From Acidobacteriota bacterium (GTDB taxonomy: Bacteria; Acidobacteriota; Terriglobia; 2-12-FULL-54-10): a DNA stretch of 64,000 nucleotides. Below, piece by piece: positions 44,606-54,618 of this stretch. The notes under the pieces are model-generated. The model worked only from the letters and a program-made list of their open reading frames with translations. It was not told the DNA's origin and made no database searches. The stretch covers positions 1 through 64,000 of the forward strand of contig SHUM01000008.1 in assembly GCA_009691245.1 (NCBI GenBank). Reading direction: 5' to 3'. Position 1 is the first letter of the stretch. Every line of letters begins with the position of its first letter. A program made the position numbers and the translations under genes.

Positions 44606-46519
44606 ATGTTGCGAAACCGTTTGATCGGTGAAGGCTTGGCCGCCGCGAGGCGCGTGGCATTCCTCATCATGTTAGGAGCTGGCGCGCTGGTGGCACAGCA
44701 GCCTAATATTATTTTGACCAACGGCAAGGTGCTCACGGTGGACCCGAAGTTTTCGATCGCGCAGGCGGTGGCCATCACCGGCAACACCATTAGCGCGGTG
44801 GGCACTTCGGCTGACATTGCGAAGCTGGCCGGGCCGAATACTCAGGTGATCGACCTGAAGGGCCGCACCGTAACTCCCGGCTTTATGGACACGCATCGCC
44901 ACTATACCGCCGAGGGCATGATCGACAACGAAGTCGATAGGACCGTGTTCCGAGTGGATTGGGGCGGCATCAGAACCAAGGAAGACGCGCTCAATCAGAT
45001 TTCCGGCATCATCAAGAAAAACAACTTCAAGCCCGGCGAGTGGGTTCACTTTCAGAACGCCGTCGGCTTCATGGGTCTGGCTTCGCCTACCACCGTGCTG
45101 CACAGCAGAATTCTCTTTGACGAGCTGAATCGCTGGGAGCTGGACAAAGCCGCGCCCAACAATCCCATCATTCTGTCGCTGGGCATCCCCGAATACAACG
45201 GCCTGCTCATCAACGGTGTGGCCATGGATATCCTGTGGAAGGAGTACGGGGATTTCATCAAGCAGAACGGTCGCTACTGGATCAACTCCGCCGGCATTCC
45301 CGACGGCCATCTGGAGTCGGTCGCCACGCGGCCCATCATGATGAAGTATATGCCGCATCCCACCGCCGAGGTGCAGGCTCCCGGATTCCGCAAAATTCAG
45401 GAAGCCCTGGCCGCCATGGGCCTCACCACCGTCTCCGGCAGATACCCGGCTTATCGTGTCGAGAGCCTGAAGCTGCTCGAGGCGCGCGGCCAGCTGATTT
45501 CGCGCGTTGCCTACGGACTGGAAGATGAGTTCGGCGTGATCAAAGACCCCGCCAAGGAACTGGGCCGTCTGAGGTCGTTGATTGGCGCGGGCACGGACAA
45601 GATTTGGATCACTTCCGTCTCACCGTCCTCCGTTGATGGCTCAGGCAGCCGCATGTGCTCGAATCAGCCGAAGAACTCGAAGGGCGCGATCGACCACCTT
45701 TATCCGGTGGGCCAGTGCTATCAGGATGGCGAGTATCGCGGCGCCGCCGGACGTACGGCACAGATCCCCAAGAACTATTATCAGGACTGGATCATGGCCA
45801 GCGCGCAACACGGCATTCGCTTCGCCAACACGCATATGTCAGGCGACCGCTCGGTCTCGCTGTTCCTGAGGTTCATCGCGGAAGCGCAGGCGAAGTTTGG
45901 CCCGGGCTCCACCAAGAACTGGGCGTCGGACCACTGCGATCTGGTGAACCCGGCGGATATCCCGCTGGCGGCCAAGCTCGGCGTGCGCTTCAGTTGCTAT
46001 CCCAACTCGATCAACAATGGTCCCGAGGTCGCTGAGAACTTCGGCGACAAGATCGCCAATACCTACCCGGCGCCGCTAAAGACCATGATCGACGCGGGCA
46101 TCCACGTGTCGTACGAAGGCGAGGGAGCCGCGACGGTTTGGGACGGTCTGTATGCGTTCGTCACGCGCAAGGACGAGACCGGCAAAGTCTGGGGTCCGCA
46201 GGAGAAGATCGACAACGCCACCGCGCTGAAGATGGCCACCATCTGGGGCGCGGAGTACATCCTGAAGGCCGATAAATTTGGCTCCATCGAGAAGGGCAAG
46301 ATCGCCGACATTCTGGTGCTCGACCGCGACTTCCTGACCATTCCCGGCGATGACATCAAGAATGTTCGCCCACTGATGACCGTCTTCGACGGCAAAATCG
46401 TTTACGTCCACACGCAGTTTTCCACTGAGTACAACCTCAAGCCCGCCGGCGCGGTCATCTCCACCTACGATGAGTTGCGCAAAGCCGCAGGCGGCGGCGT
46501 CGCGGGCGGCGGCGGTTAG
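44606..46519 (+). CDS. Exported amidohydrolase (amidohydrolase 3/AepA-like)
   Basis: Metal-dependent hydrolase with a signal peptide (RVAFLIMLGAGALVAQQ, about residues 15-32), so probably periplasmic. Composite beta domain (IILTNGKVLTVDPKFSIAQAVAITGNTISAVG) then the TIM barrel: DTHRHY (HxH metal site), NTHMSGDRSVS and SDHCDLVNPADIPLAAKLGV, and the C-terminal GSIEKGKIADILVLDRDFLTIP. Length 637 aa. Start ATG 44606 with AAGGAGAAA upstream. Substrate unknown. The Gly-rich end (AAGGGVAGGGG) is odd but short. Confidence 0.88.
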   Translation: MLRNRLIGEGLAAARRVAFLIMLGAGALVAQQPNIILTNGKVLTVDPKFSIAQAVAITGNTISAVGTSADIAKLAGPNTQVIDLKGRTVTPGFMDTHRHYTAEGMIDNEVDRTVFRVDWGGIRTKEDALNQISGIIKKNNFKPGEWVHFQNAVGFMGLASPTTVLHSRILFDELNRWELDKAAPNNPIILSLGIPEYNGLLINGVAMDILWKEYGDFIKQNGRYWINSAGIPDGHLESVATRPIMMKYMPHPTAEVQAPGFRKIQEALAAMGLTTVSGRYPAYRVESLKLLEARGQLISRVAYGLEDEFGVIKDPAKELGRLRSLIGAGTDKIWITSVSPSSVDGSGSRMCSNQPKNSKGAIDHLYPVGQCYQDGEYRGAAGRTAQIPKNYYQDWIMASAQHGIRFANTHMSGDRSVSLFLRFIAEAQAKFGPGSTKNWASDHCDLVNPADIPLAAKLGVRFSCYPNSINNGPEVAENFGDKIANTYPAPLKTMIDAGIHVSYEGEGAATVWDGLYAFVTRKDETGKVWGPQEKIDNATALKMATIWGAEYILKADKFGSIEKGKIADILVLDRDFLTIPGDDIKNVRPLMTVFDGKIVYVHTQFSTEYNLKPAGAVISTYDELRKAAGGGVAGGGG

Positions 46520-46552
46520 TATTAATCGTAGTAGGAAATGTTATTAGCAAAG

Positions 46553-46586
46553 CCGCGGCACGCGAACACGTGCCGCGGTTTGTTTT
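46553..46586 (+). terminator. Terminator after the amidohydrolase gene
   Basis: Perfect 10-base stem CCGCGGCACG (46553-46562) with CGTGCCGCGG (46569-46578), loop of 6, followed by TTTGTTTT. Confidence 0.9.
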
Positions 46587-46649
46587 GGTAGCCGCGTCAG
46601 GTGATTGTTCCGGCGCGGGGATTTCCTTTCCTTTGCTTCCTCTGCTTCG

Positions 46650-47453
46650 CTATTTTCTCATCATCGGCTTCAGCAGCGCCAAGGTCAGCCGGTCGATTAG
46701 CGGCGGAGCCAGCCGACGCAGCCAGCCAAAGACGCGATTGCTGCACGGGACCACAATCTCGCGCCGCCTCCAGCGCGAGGCCAGCAAAATTGCGCGCGCG
46801 GCCCTCTCCACGCTGATGCCACCCATCTTTCCCCCCAGGGCCTTTGTACCGGGCCCTTTGAAGGCGTTCACGGTGAAGTTGGTTCGCACCCGACCCAGGA
46901 ACACCAGCAGCACTTGAATGTTATCAGGCCGCAGCTCCATGCGCAGGATGTCGGACATGGCCGTCATCGCATATTTCGTGCTCGCGTACGCGGTGAAGTA
47001 TGGCAGCGGCAGGCGCGCGGCGACGGTCGAGATATTGATGATCTGCCCGCCACCCTGCCGGCGCATCACCGGAACGGCGGCCTGAATGGCGTGCAGCGGC
47101 CCCAGCCAGTTGGTCTTGATCAGATGCTCGCAGGCGGCCATGTCCATGTCGGCGGCGGCTGCGTACATGCCCACGGCGGCGTTATTAACCAGAATGTCAA
47201 TGCGCCCGAAGCGTGCGACGGTCTGGGCGACCATGTCGCGGACTTGGTCCGGCTGGCTCATGTCGGCGGCGATCACCAGCGATTCACCGGGCAGAGACTT
47301 CGCCAGCGACACCAGCTTGTCCATCGAGCGCGCGGCGATGGCCACCTTCGCTCCCTGCGCTGCGAACATCTGCGCCAGCCCCGCGCCCACGCCCATCGAC
47401 GCGCCGGTGATCAGCACGACCTTATCTTGAAAATGGTCTTGAAATTGTCCCAA
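46650..47453 (-). CDS. Short-chain dehydrogenase/reductase
   Basis: NAD(P)-dependent oxidoreductase, substrate unknown. VVLITGASMGVGAGLAQMFAAQGAKVAIAARS (residues 10-41) binds the cofactor; NNAAVGMY, INISTVAARLP (catalytic Ser) and YFTAYASTKYAM (YxxxK) complete the active site. The C-terminal 40 residues (RRLAPPLIDRLTLALLKPMMRK) are hydrophobic/basic and may touch the membrane. Length 267 aa. Confidence 0.92.
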   Translation of the reverse strand: MGQFQDHFQDKVVLITGASMGVGAGLAQMFAAQGAKVAIAARSMDKLVSLAKSLPGESLVIAADMSQPDQVRDMVAQTVARFGRIDILVNNAAVGMYAAAADMDMAACEHLIKTNWLGPLHAIQAAVPVMRRQGGGQIINISTVAARLPLPYFTAYASTKYAMTAMSDILRMELRPDNIQVLLVFLGRVRTNFTVNAFKGPGTKALGGKMGGISVERAARAILLASRWRRREIVVPCSNRVFGWLRRLAPPLIDRLTLALLKPMMRK

Positions 47454-47498
47454 CGCTAGCTCTCCCTCATTCGCTTTATCCTGTGCCGCGTTCTTGAC

Positions 47499-47549
47499 GT
47501 AGCGCCGGCATCTTGCTGGCTTATGGAGCCGCCAGGATGGCGGTGCTAC
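47499..47549. repeat. Imperfect palindrome of a second repeat family
   Basis: Arms GTAGCGCCGGCATCTTGCTGGC (first 20 bases: GTAGCGCCGGCATCTTGCTG) at 47499-47520 and 47528-47549 pair at 17 of 22 positions around a 7-base loop. A half-copy of the left arm lies in inverse orientation at 216-232. Intergenic, between the SDR and LON-domain genes. Confidence 0.7.
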
Positions 47550-47615
47550 ATCGAACGGCAGAACTACCCATCAATCGCGCGCCGCGCAAAATGGTCAGAC
47601 GAGTATAATAGCTCC

Positions 47616-48254
47616 ATGACCGAACTGTTGCTGCCCCTTTTCCCGCTGAAGATCGTATTATTCCCTCGCATGAACTTGCCGCTGCACATCTTCGAGGAGC
47701 GATACAAGCGGATGATCAGCGACTGCCTGGAACACGCAACCGAGTTCGGCATCGTGCTGGCGAATGACGAAGGTCTATCATCGACAGGCTGCACCGCGGC
47801 GGTGGTGCAGCTCGTGAAGACGCATGGCGACGGACGCATGGATATTATTGTGCGTGGCTCGCGGCGCTTCGAGGTTCTGAATTTGAACCGGGATGAGACT
47901 TTTCTGCGCGGCGAAGTGGCTTTCTTCGATGACGAGGAGGTCGGAGAAGTAACCGTCATGGACCGGCGCCGTGATGAGGCCGTGAGTCTCTGCAATGAAG
48001 TTCTGCTATTGATTCCCACCAAAGATCGCAACCCATCCGCCGAAGCTCCTTCGCGCGCCAGTGCTCACCTGGCATTTGAGATTATCGCGCAGGTGCCCGT
48101 AGAACTTGCCTTCCGTCAATTGCTGCTGGAGATGCGCAACGAGAACGAGCGCCTCGACGAAGTGATCGAGCAGCTCGGCCAATTGAAGGGTTTTCTCTCC
48201 CGTCTCGCGGCGACGAGCAGCAAAGCGGGTTCAAACGGGAACGGCCGCCACTGA
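47616..48254 (+). CDS. LON substrate-binding-domain protein
   Basis: Stand-alone copy of the N-terminal domain of Lon protease. LLLPLFPLKIVLFPRMNLPLHIFEERYKRMISDCL (residues 3-38) is the hallmark; GCTAAVVQLVKTHGDGRMDIIVRGSRRFEVLNL continues the beta domain, and a helical C-terminus (ELAFRQLLLEMRNENERLDEVIEQLGQLKGFLSRL) follows. No ATPase or protease domain. ATG 47616 chosen over an upstream in-frame start at 47523 that would run through the repeat. It precedes an AAA+/VWA gene pair on the same strand. Confidence 0.9.
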   Translation: MTELLLPLFPLKIVLFPRMNLPLHIFEERYKRMISDCLEHATEFGIVLANDEGLSSTGCTAAVVQLVKTHGDGRMDIIVRGSRRFEVLNLNRDETFLRGEVAFFDDEEVGEVTVMDRRRDEAVSLCNEVLLLIPTKDRNPSAEAPSRASAHLAFEIIAQVPVELAFRQLLLEMRNENERLDEVIEQLGQLKGFLSRLAATSSKAGSNGNGRH

Positions 48255-48334
48255 TATACTGGTCCAGTCATTCATAGATCAAGTCACGGTATCAGGCATG
48301 GCCGAATACAGGCCACGCGAAGGGATTGACCGTC

Positions 48335-49816
48335 ATGAAACTCAAGCCTCACTTGCTCGGTGAACTGCGCAGCAGCGCATACTCGGAGCAAAAATACCGG
48401 TTGCGAACTGTGAAAGATGAAATGCGTGAAAATCTCATCGCCAAGATGGAAAGCGGCGAGATGCTGTTTCCCGGCGTGGTCGGGTACGAAGACACGGTGA
48501 TCCCGCAAGTGGTGAATGCCGTGCTATCGCGCCACAACTTCATCCTGCTTGGCCTGCGCGGACAAGCCAAGACGCGCCTGCTGCGCGCGCTAGTCGCACT
48601 GCTCGATGAAGAACTTCCCGTGTTGGCTGGCTGCGAGATCAACGACAATCCCTACGCTCCCATCTGCCGCTCGTGTCGATTGTTGCTACAGGAAAAGGGC
48701 GACGCCGCACCGGTGAACTTCCTGACTCGTGAGTTCCGCTATGTCGAAAAACTGGCGACGCCCGATGTAACCATCGCCGACATGATCGGCGACATGGACC
48801 CCATCAAGGCCGCTCGTGGCGGGCACCAGCTCTCCGACGAGCTGACCATTCATTACGGCTTGATGCCTCGCGCCAACCGCGGCATCTTCGCCATCAATGA
48901 GTTGCCCGATCTGGCTGGGAAAATTCAGGTGGGCCTGTTCAACATCATGCAGGAGGGCGACGTGCAGATTAAGGGTTACCCGGTGCGCCTGCCCCTCGAC
49001 ATCATGATCGTCTTCACCGCCAACCCGGAGGACTATACCGCGCGCGGGAAGATCATTACGCCACTCAAGGACCGCATCGGCGCCGAGATTCGCACTCACT
49101 ACCCGGCCACCGTGGAGGAGGGCATCGCCATCACTGTGCAGGAGGCCTGGACGACGCGTGGCGGGTCGAAGCGGATGCAGATTCCGACATTCATTCAGGA
49201 GATTGTCGAGGAGATCGCGTTCCTCGCCCGCGGCGACAAGCGCGTGGATAAGCGCTCGGGAGTTAGTCAGCGCCTGCCTATCAGTTGCATGGAGACGGTC
49301 GTTTCGAACGCCGAGCGCCGCGCCATCAGCAATCGTGAGCGCGACGTGGTGCCGCGCGTGTCGGATATATACGCCGCGCTGCCTGCGCTGACCGGCAAGT
49401 TTGAGTTGGAATATGAAGGTGAATTGAAGGGCGCTGATCAAGTCGCGCGCGAGCTGGTGCGCGGCGCGGTCGGCAAGATATTCGACAAATACTTCGCCGA
49501 TGCCGATCTGCAGCAGATTGTCCAATGGTTTGAGATGGGGGGCTCGTTGAAAGTTCCCGAGGGGGATTCCGCAAACGCCGTGGTCAATGGCCTGCGCAAG
49601 ATCCAAGGACTGCTGGACAAGGCCACCGCCGCCGGTAAACCAGACAAACCCAACGACGCATGGACCGCTGCTGCCGGCGAGTTTGTGCTGGAGGGATTAC
49701 ACGCGCACCGCCGCATTGGCCGTAGCGAAGAGCGTGGTTTCACAATGGAATCGCGCAAGCAGCAGCCAGCGGGCCGCGAAGATATGCGTCAACCGCACCG
49801 TCGGCAATTTAACTAA
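48335..49816 (+). CDS. MoxR/ChlI-like AAA+ ATPase paired with a VWA protein
   Basis: AAA+ ATPase of the helix-2-insert (magnesium-chelatase-like) clade. The P-loop reads [14 protein letters not shown]: the usual GxxGxGK glycine before the lysine is alanine. Walker B is [14 protein letters not shown]; sensor 1 is [18 protein letters not shown] motif (ICRSCRLL) after the P-loop strand could bind metal. The C-terminal 90 residues are family-specific. ATG 48335. The following gene is the VWA partner, as in BchI/BchD or MoxR/CoxE systems, but no porphyrin genes are near, so true magnesium chelatase is unlikely. Confidence 0.87.
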   Translation: MKLKPHLLGELRSSAYSEQKYRLRTVKDEMRENLIAKMESGEMLFPGVVGYEDTVIPQVVNAVLSRHNFILLGLRGQAKTRLLRALVALLDEELPVLAGCEINDNPYAPICRSCRLLLQEKGDAAPVNFLTREFRYVEKLATPDVTIADMIGDMDPIKAARGGHQLSDELTIHYGLMPRANRGIFAINELPDLAGKIQVGLFNIMQEGDVQIKGYPVRLPLDIMIVFTANPEDYTARGKIITPLKDRIGAEIRTHYPATVEEGIAITVQEAWTTRGGSKRMQIPTFIQEIVEEIAFLARGDKRVDKRSGVSQRLPISCMETVVSNAERRAISNRERDVVPRVSDIYAALPALTGKFELEYEGELKGADQVARELVRGAVGKIFDKYFADADLQQIVQWFEMGGSLKVPEGDSANAVVNGLRKIQGLLDKATAAGKPDKPNDAWTAAAGEFVLEGLHAHRRIGRSEERGFTMESRKQQPAGREDMRQPHRRQFN

Positions 49817-49867
49817 AGGCTATGATGAGCGGTTCGTGATGAGTGATGAGTTGATGCACACAAAGCT

Positions 49868-51127
49868 ATGAAGTCTATTACTTATAAAAAGTTTGATCCG
49901 TCCGACCTCGACTCACTCGACATGCAGGAGTTGATGGATAAGCTCGCCGAATTTTTCCTGCAGAGTGGTTTCCAATCGCCTTATGGCGATGACTTCGGAG
50001 AGGGCGATGAAAACTCGCTCGACCAATTGCGGCATGCCTTGCAGCAGGCGCTCCAACAGGAAGAAGGCCAGTTTGGCGAGAATGAGCAGATGAAGCGGCT
50101 GATGGAGGCGTTCCGAGACATGACGCCCGAGCAGCAGCAAGAGATGATCGACAAGCTGATCGAGCGCATGGAGCAGGAGGGCTACGTCAGCGTAACCGAC
50201 CAGCCGCCACAGCAGCAGGATCAACAGCAGCAAGGCGGCGGTTCCCTTGGCGAAGAAGGCCAAGTCCGTTTTGAACTCACGGATAAGGGGCTGGACTTTC
50301 TGGGTTTCAAGACGCTGAAGGACCTGCTCGGCTCACTGGGCCGGTCTAGCTTCGGCCGCCATGATACGCGTGACTTATCCACCGGTATCGAGTCAGGCGG
50401 ATCAACGAAGCCCTATGAGTTCGGCGACACCATCAACATGGATGTGACTGCCACACTCTCCAGCGCTATCCAGCGCGAGGGTTTGGCGATGCCGCTGAAC
50501 ATCGAATACAAAGACTTGCAAGTCCACCAATCCGAGTACCAAAGTTCCTGCGCCACGGTACTGATGCTCGATTGCAGCCACAGCATGATCCTTTACGGCG
50601 AAGACCGCTTCACGCCCGCGAAACGCGTCGCGCTGGCTCTTTCGCACTTGATCCGCACGCAATATCCCGGCGATACGCTGCACCTGGTGCTATTTCACGA
50701 CTCGGCGGAGGAGATGCCGCTTTCGCAGCTCGCGCGCGCGCAGGTGGGGCCGCATTACACGAACACGCGGGAAGGTCTGCGCCTCGCGCAACGCATCCTG
50801 AACCGGCAGCAGAAAGATATGCGCCAGATCATCATGATCACCGATGGCAAGCCCTCCGCGCTCACACTCGAAGACGGTCGCATTTACAAAAACGCCTTTG
50901 GTTTGGACCCATTCGTTGTGACATCCACACTGGAAGAAGTGAGTAAGTGCAAGCGCGCGGGCATTCTGATCAATACGTTCATGCTGGCGAGCGACGCCGG
51001 GCTGATTCATTTTGTCGAGCAGGTAACGCGCTTGTGTCGCGGCAAAGCCTACTTCACCACGCCGTACACGCTTGGCCAGTACCTATTGCTCGATTACCTT
51101 AACAATAAATCGCGCACGATACATTAA
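49868..51127 (+). CDS. VWA-domain protein, partner of the AAA+ ATPase
   Basis: 419 residues, cytoplasmic by sequence. N-terminal helical region (about 1-130) with a Gln-rich stretch ([13 protein letters not shown]) at 115-127; C-terminal von Willebrand A domain (about 225-400) with an intact MIDAS: LDCSHSM (DxSxS), the [14 protein letters not shown] helix, and ITDGKPSAL. The stop-to-start gap to the ATPase is 51 bases. In related systems the ATPase remodels a VWA-bound target, often for metal insertion or complex assembly; target here unknown. Confidence 0.87.
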   Translation: MKSITYKKFDPSDLDSLDMQELMDKLAEFFLQSGFQSPYGDDFGEGDENSLDQLRHALQQALQQEEGQFGENEQMKRLMEAFRDMTPEQQQEMIDKLIERMEQEGYVSVTDQPPQQQDQQQQGGGSLGEEGQVRFELTDKGLDFLGFKTLKDLLGSLGRSSFGRHDTRDLSTGIESGGSTKPYEFGDTINMDVTATLSSAIQREGLAMPLNIEYKDLQVHQSEYQSSCATVLMLDCSHSMILYGEDRFTPAKRVALALSHLIRTQYPGDTLHLVLFHDSAEEMPLSQLARAQVGPHYTNTREGLRLAQRILNRQQKDMRQIIMITDGKPSALTLEDGRIYKNAFGLDPFVVTSTLEEVSKCKRAGILINTFMLASDAGLIHFVEQVTRLCRGKAYFTTPYTLGQYLLLDYLNNKSRTIH

Positions 51128-51134
51128 AGAGTCG

Positions 51135-52016
51135 TTAGTTGGCTTCAACTGCGGCGATCATCTCCGCCATCCTGCCTGAATTGAAATCCTTCAGGGCCTG
51201 GCGAATCTGGTCTTCATTGTTCATTACAAATGGCCCATAGCCGGCGATGGGCTCGTCGATGGGCTGGCCGCTCATGACCAACACCATGCTGTCCTCTTTG
51301 GAAATCATCGATATCATTTCGCCCGAGCGGTCGAAAGCGGCGAGTTCCGTGGCGTTGATATCCTGCGCGCCGTTCACCTGTACGGCACCATTCAGCACAA
51401 ACAGCAATGTTGTAAAGCCTTCGGGGATGTTTAGCTCAACCTTGTTTCCAGCGCGCAGGCGCAGATCCCAAAGATTCACCGGCGTGAATGTGGCCGCCGG
51501 GCCATTGACGCCATGAAGTTCGCCCGAGATGACTCGCGCGAAGCTGCCATCACTGTTGAGAGCGACGGATGGAATCTGCGCGTCCGTGATTGCCTGATAG
51601 TGAGGAGGCGACAGTTTGTCTTGCGAGGGGATGTTCACCCAGAGCTGGATGACTTCGAATGTCCCGCCCTTCTTCGTGAACTCCTGGCTGTGCATCTCTT
51701 CATGCAACAGGCCGCCCGCTGCCGTCATCCACTGGACATCGCCGGGGCCGATCTTGCCGCCGTTGCCGGTGGTGTCGCGATGCTCAACCTCTCCTTGATA
51801 AACAATCGTTACCGTTTCGAATCCGCGGTGCGGATGCCAGCCCACGCCGCGCGGCTTGGCGGCGGGCGGGAACTCCACCGGGCCGGCGTAATCCATTAGG
51901 AGGAAGGGACTGACATGCAATCCCTGGCTGTGATAGGAGAATACGGTGCGCACGGGGAATCCGTCGCCAACCCAATGCTTGTCTGTACTGCGATGAATCG
52001 TCGCAAGTTTTTTCAT
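51135..52016 (-). CDS. Pirin-family protein
   Basis: Bicupin with a metal site; some pirins oxidise quercetin, others act in regulation. GWHPHRGFETVTIVYQGEVEHRD (three His ligands) and GDVQWMTAAGGLLHEEM (Glu ligand) are intact in the N-terminal cupin (residues about 55-120). C-terminal cupin ends QPIDEPIAGYGPFVMNNEDQIRQAL. Length 293 aa is typical. Convergent with the VWA gene, 7 bases between stops. Confidence 0.94.
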   Translation of the reverse strand: MKKLATIHRSTDKHWVGDGFPVRTVFSYHSQGLHVSPFLLMDYAGPVEFPPAAKPRGVGWHPHRGFETVTIVYQGEVEHRDTTGNGGKIGPGDVQWMTAAGGLLHEEMHSQEFTKKGGTFEVIQLWVNIPSQDKLSPPHYQAITDAQIPSVALNSDGSFARVISGELHGVNGPAATFTPVNLWDLRLRAGNKVELNIPEGFTTLLFVLNGAVQVNGAQDINATELAAFDRSGEMISMISKEDSMVLVMSGQPIDEPIAGYGPFVMNNEDQIRQALKDFNSGRMAEMIAAVEAN

Positions 52017-52179
52017 AAGTATCTACCGTCCGCTATCGAGGCGGCTCCGCTGGCCCTGTGCAGGACATTGGATGTTGGCAGATGGTGAAGGATTCGAGAG
52101 TTGAATCAGTCTGCCTGAAGCCGAAAGCTGGCGCCGCGAATCAGACAGGATATCAAGATCAAAGGTGGAGGGGCCGCAA

Positions 52180-52908
52180 TTACCTGGCCTCTTCGTGCCA
52201 ATGGGTTTTCATCCAATAGGCGCGTCGTGTTTCCTCTTCTTCCCAACTGAGCGGTCCGGGAAAGTTGGCAACATCCCAGCCCGTAACCAGCGCTGAGGTA
52301 TTAGGATTTGTTATCTGATGCTCGTCACCGGGTGGCAGCAAGGGGGACTTGTCCGCGTCACGCTCGATACGGTGTTGTGGAAAGTTCTGATAGAAGACGG
52401 TCATCACGCGAACACGGCCCAGCCGGAATACGCGCTGGACTTTATCGAGATGCTCCTTCGGGAGCCGCGCGGTTAGAGAATCGCTGGTGGATGGTGGAGT
52501 TGCCATAGTGAATGTGTCGGGCGGAAAGCTAGTGGCGACCCGATCGAGAAACCCGGTGCGCTCCGCTTCACTCAACTCGACAAAGGGTCTTTCGTAATAC
52601 TCCATCGCGGCGGCGTTGAAGACATTTAGATCATCGGCGGGTATGCCAGTCAATCCCTTCATCACTTCATCGGTGATGCCATGGGCTTCCAAACGGAGAT
52701 AGCCGGCGTAGCCGCTCGCGGTAGGAATGAGAGTATCACCGAAAGCAGAAAATAATTGTTTGCGGTCAACGCCGGGGACTGCGCTGTAGTCAACCGCCGG
52801 CCTCGCCAGCGCGGTTGCCGCGACTCCCGGCAGAACAACGCTTGCGCCCAAGGCTCCTGCGCCGGTCTCCTTCAGGAATGTTCGTCTGGATATCGACTTG
52901 GAATCCAT
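52180..52908 (-). CDS. Gluconate 2-dehydrogenase subunit 3-type Tat protein
   Basis: Small subunit of a membrane-linked GMC dehydrogenase. The Tat signal SISRRTFLKETGAGALGASVVLPGVA (RRTFLK twin arginine) opens the protein; I start at ATG 52908 with AAAGGCGG upstream. The domain (about 50-200, LFSAFGDTLIPTASGY...NVFNAAAMEYYERPFVELSEAERTGFLDRV) matches the subunit 3 family. The GMC large subunit, which has no signal, lies directly upstream and would be carried across the membrane with this protein. Confidence 0.9.
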   Translation of the reverse strand: MDSKSISRRTFLKETGAGALGASVVLPGVAATALARPAVDYSAVPGVDRKQLFSAFGDTLIPTASGYAGYLRLEAHGITDEVMKGLTGIPADDLNVFNAAAMEYYERPFVELSEAERTGFLDRVATSFPPDTFTMATPPSTSDSLTARLPKEHLDKVQRVFRLGRVRVMTVFYQNFPQHRIERDADKSPLLPPGDEHQITNPNTSALVTGWDVANFPGPLSWEEEETRRAYWMKTHWHEEAR

Positions 52909-52959
52909 GATCCGCCTTTCTCGTAAGACCGAATTCAACCAGCCGGAAACGAAGTCAAT

Positions 52960-54483
52960 CTATGCTCCGGCGCCTCGTGAAAAGTGTGTTGCTACGATAC
53001 GTCGCGCTCCGTATGCGCCCATGATGGCGGCGAATAGTCCTGAGTTCACCGACGCGCGGGGATAGGAACTGGCGTCCACCACGAACAAACCCTTTACCTC
53101 ATGCGACTCGAAATCACCATTGATGACCGAGTTGCGGCGGTCGCTGCCTGCCCGGCAGGTTCCGTTGGTGTGTCCGCCACCACGACCCGCGAATGAAGCG
53201 GGGAAGCGTGGAGAATACTTCGCGCCCATCTTCTTGGCCAGCTCGATAACCACCTGCTTGGCCTCTTGCATTCTTTTGTCAATGTACGGATCGCCGGGAT
53301 AACTCTGGGCTCCGGTGCGCAGGTTCACGCGTCCCTTCACGTGTAGCGGCGCACGATTGAAGAGTATGGAGATTGCACCCAGCCGGGTCACGGCCGTGCG
53401 CATGAAATCCATGTGCGCCTTGCCGAAGGCCGGAGCAAACTCGCTCAAGGCGGAGATATGCGGGTAATTGATGTAGCTGAGTTCCGCAGTAGAGATGCGC
53501 ACGAAGCCAGTGCCATCGGTGTAATTGGGGTCGCTCAGAAAGAAGCCTAAGCTCGAATTGGTGCCGCGACCAGGCTCTTTGATGGGTTCGGGGAAATAGA
53601 GCGGGATGCGGTAGCTGGTGTCGCCATCCAGATTGCGGCCCACATTGTCGTTCTCGACGATCACGTTATCACCCAACTCATCCTTGGGGCCGTAGCCGGA
53701 GCGCGCCAGCAGAAGAGGGCTGCCCCAGGTCCCGCAGGAGACGATCACTTTTTCTGCGCGCGCTTCCTCAATCACGCCATTCTTTTCGTAAACCACTCCC
53801 TTCACCACGCCGCCCGCTCCCTGCTTTTCGATGATGACTTTCTTTACCTCGGCTTTGTCGATCAGCTCCACGCCGTTGGCCTCGGCGGTGGGAAGATACC
53901 AGAGCGAAGTAGCCTTGGCGTCGTACTTGCAGCCGTGGCTATCATTGTGAAAACCGCAGTAGATGCAATTCTTGCGCGTGGTGAGCACTGGAACGATTCG
54001 GTGCCCCATGGCCTGAGCGCCCTCGCGGAACATGCGCTCACCGCGCGTGTAGGCTTCCTCCGGATCTGCCTCCACGTGGAAGTTGCGCGTGATGTCCTCC
54101 ACCGCATCCTTCATGTGGTCGCGCGACCAGTTGATGCCCATCGACGACCAGTTGGAGTAGTCCTCCGGGAAGGGCAGATGAACGTGGCAACCCCAGTGCA
54201 ACGAGCAGCCGCCCACGGCTTTCAACCCAAACTGCCAAGGCCACTCTTCGAGCATGCCAAACTCTTCCCACAGAATTTGCGGGATCATCTTGCGATTCAG
54301 CGGATCGCCATACCCGGCGCGGGCCTTGCCCTTCAGCACATGCGGGCCAGCCTCGATCATGGCCACGCGCAGTTTGTCGCCGGTGCGGGGATGGATGCCC
54401 TGCTCGGCGATGCGCGCGGCGGCGATGATACCGGCCATACCTGCGCCTACTACAATCAGATCAAATTCACGCGTAGCGGCCAT
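52960..54483 (-). CDS. GMC oxidoreductase (dehydrogenase large subunit)
   Basis: FAD-dependent sugar or alcohol dehydrogenase. Rossmann motif FDLIVVGAGMAGIIAAARIAEQG at residues 7-29; GGCSLHWGCHVHLP, CIYCGFHNDSHGCKYDAKAT (cysteine-rich, as in gluconate dehydrogenase large subunits), VIVSCGTWGSPLLLARSG, and a C-terminal GRGGGHTNGTCRAGSD with GLFVVDASSYPRASVNSGLFAAIMG. Length 507 aa. No signal peptide. The usual cytochrome c subunit is not present next to it. Confidence 0.92.
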   Translation of the reverse strand: MAATREFDLIVVGAGMAGIIAAARIAEQGIHPRTGDKLRVAMIEAGPHVLKGKARAGYGDPLNRKMIPQILWEEFGMLEEWPWQFGLKAVGGCSLHWGCHVHLPFPEDYSNWSSMGINWSRDHMKDAVEDITRNFHVEADPEEAYTRGERMFREGAQAMGHRIVPVLTTRKNCIYCGFHNDSHGCKYDAKATSLWYLPTAEANGVELIDKAEVKKVIIEKQGAGGVVKGVVYEKNGVIEEARAEKVIVSCGTWGSPLLLARSGYGPKDELGDNVIVENDNVGRNLDGDTSYRIPLYFPEPIKEPGRGTNSSLGFFLSDPNYTDGTGFVRISTAELSYINYPHISALSEFAPAFGKAHMDFMRTAVTRLGAISILFNRAPLHVKGRVNLRTGAQSYPGDPYIDKRMQEAKQVVIELAKKMGAKYSPRFPASFAGRGGGHTNGTCRAGSDRRNSVINGDFESHEVKGLFVVDASSYPRASVNSGLFAAIMGAYGARRIVATHFSRGAGA

Positions 54484-54618
54484 CGGGTCTCTCCATTGTG
54501 ACCAACCCAGTGTGGGTGTTCACAGCTTTTCTCCGGAGTCATTCAGCAAATGGGTCTAGGCTATCGCGGGCAGGGAGGGAAGTCAAGATTGGGTCTGGAC
54601 GGAAGGGTCAGTCAACGG

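Noticed and set aside
48335-51127. Magnesium chelatase (BchI/BchD) for bacteriochlorophyll synthesis
   Set aside because: The AAA+/VWA layout fits superficially, but there are no tetrapyrrole or photosynthesis genes around it and the P-loop and lengths differ; a general MoxR-like role is safer.
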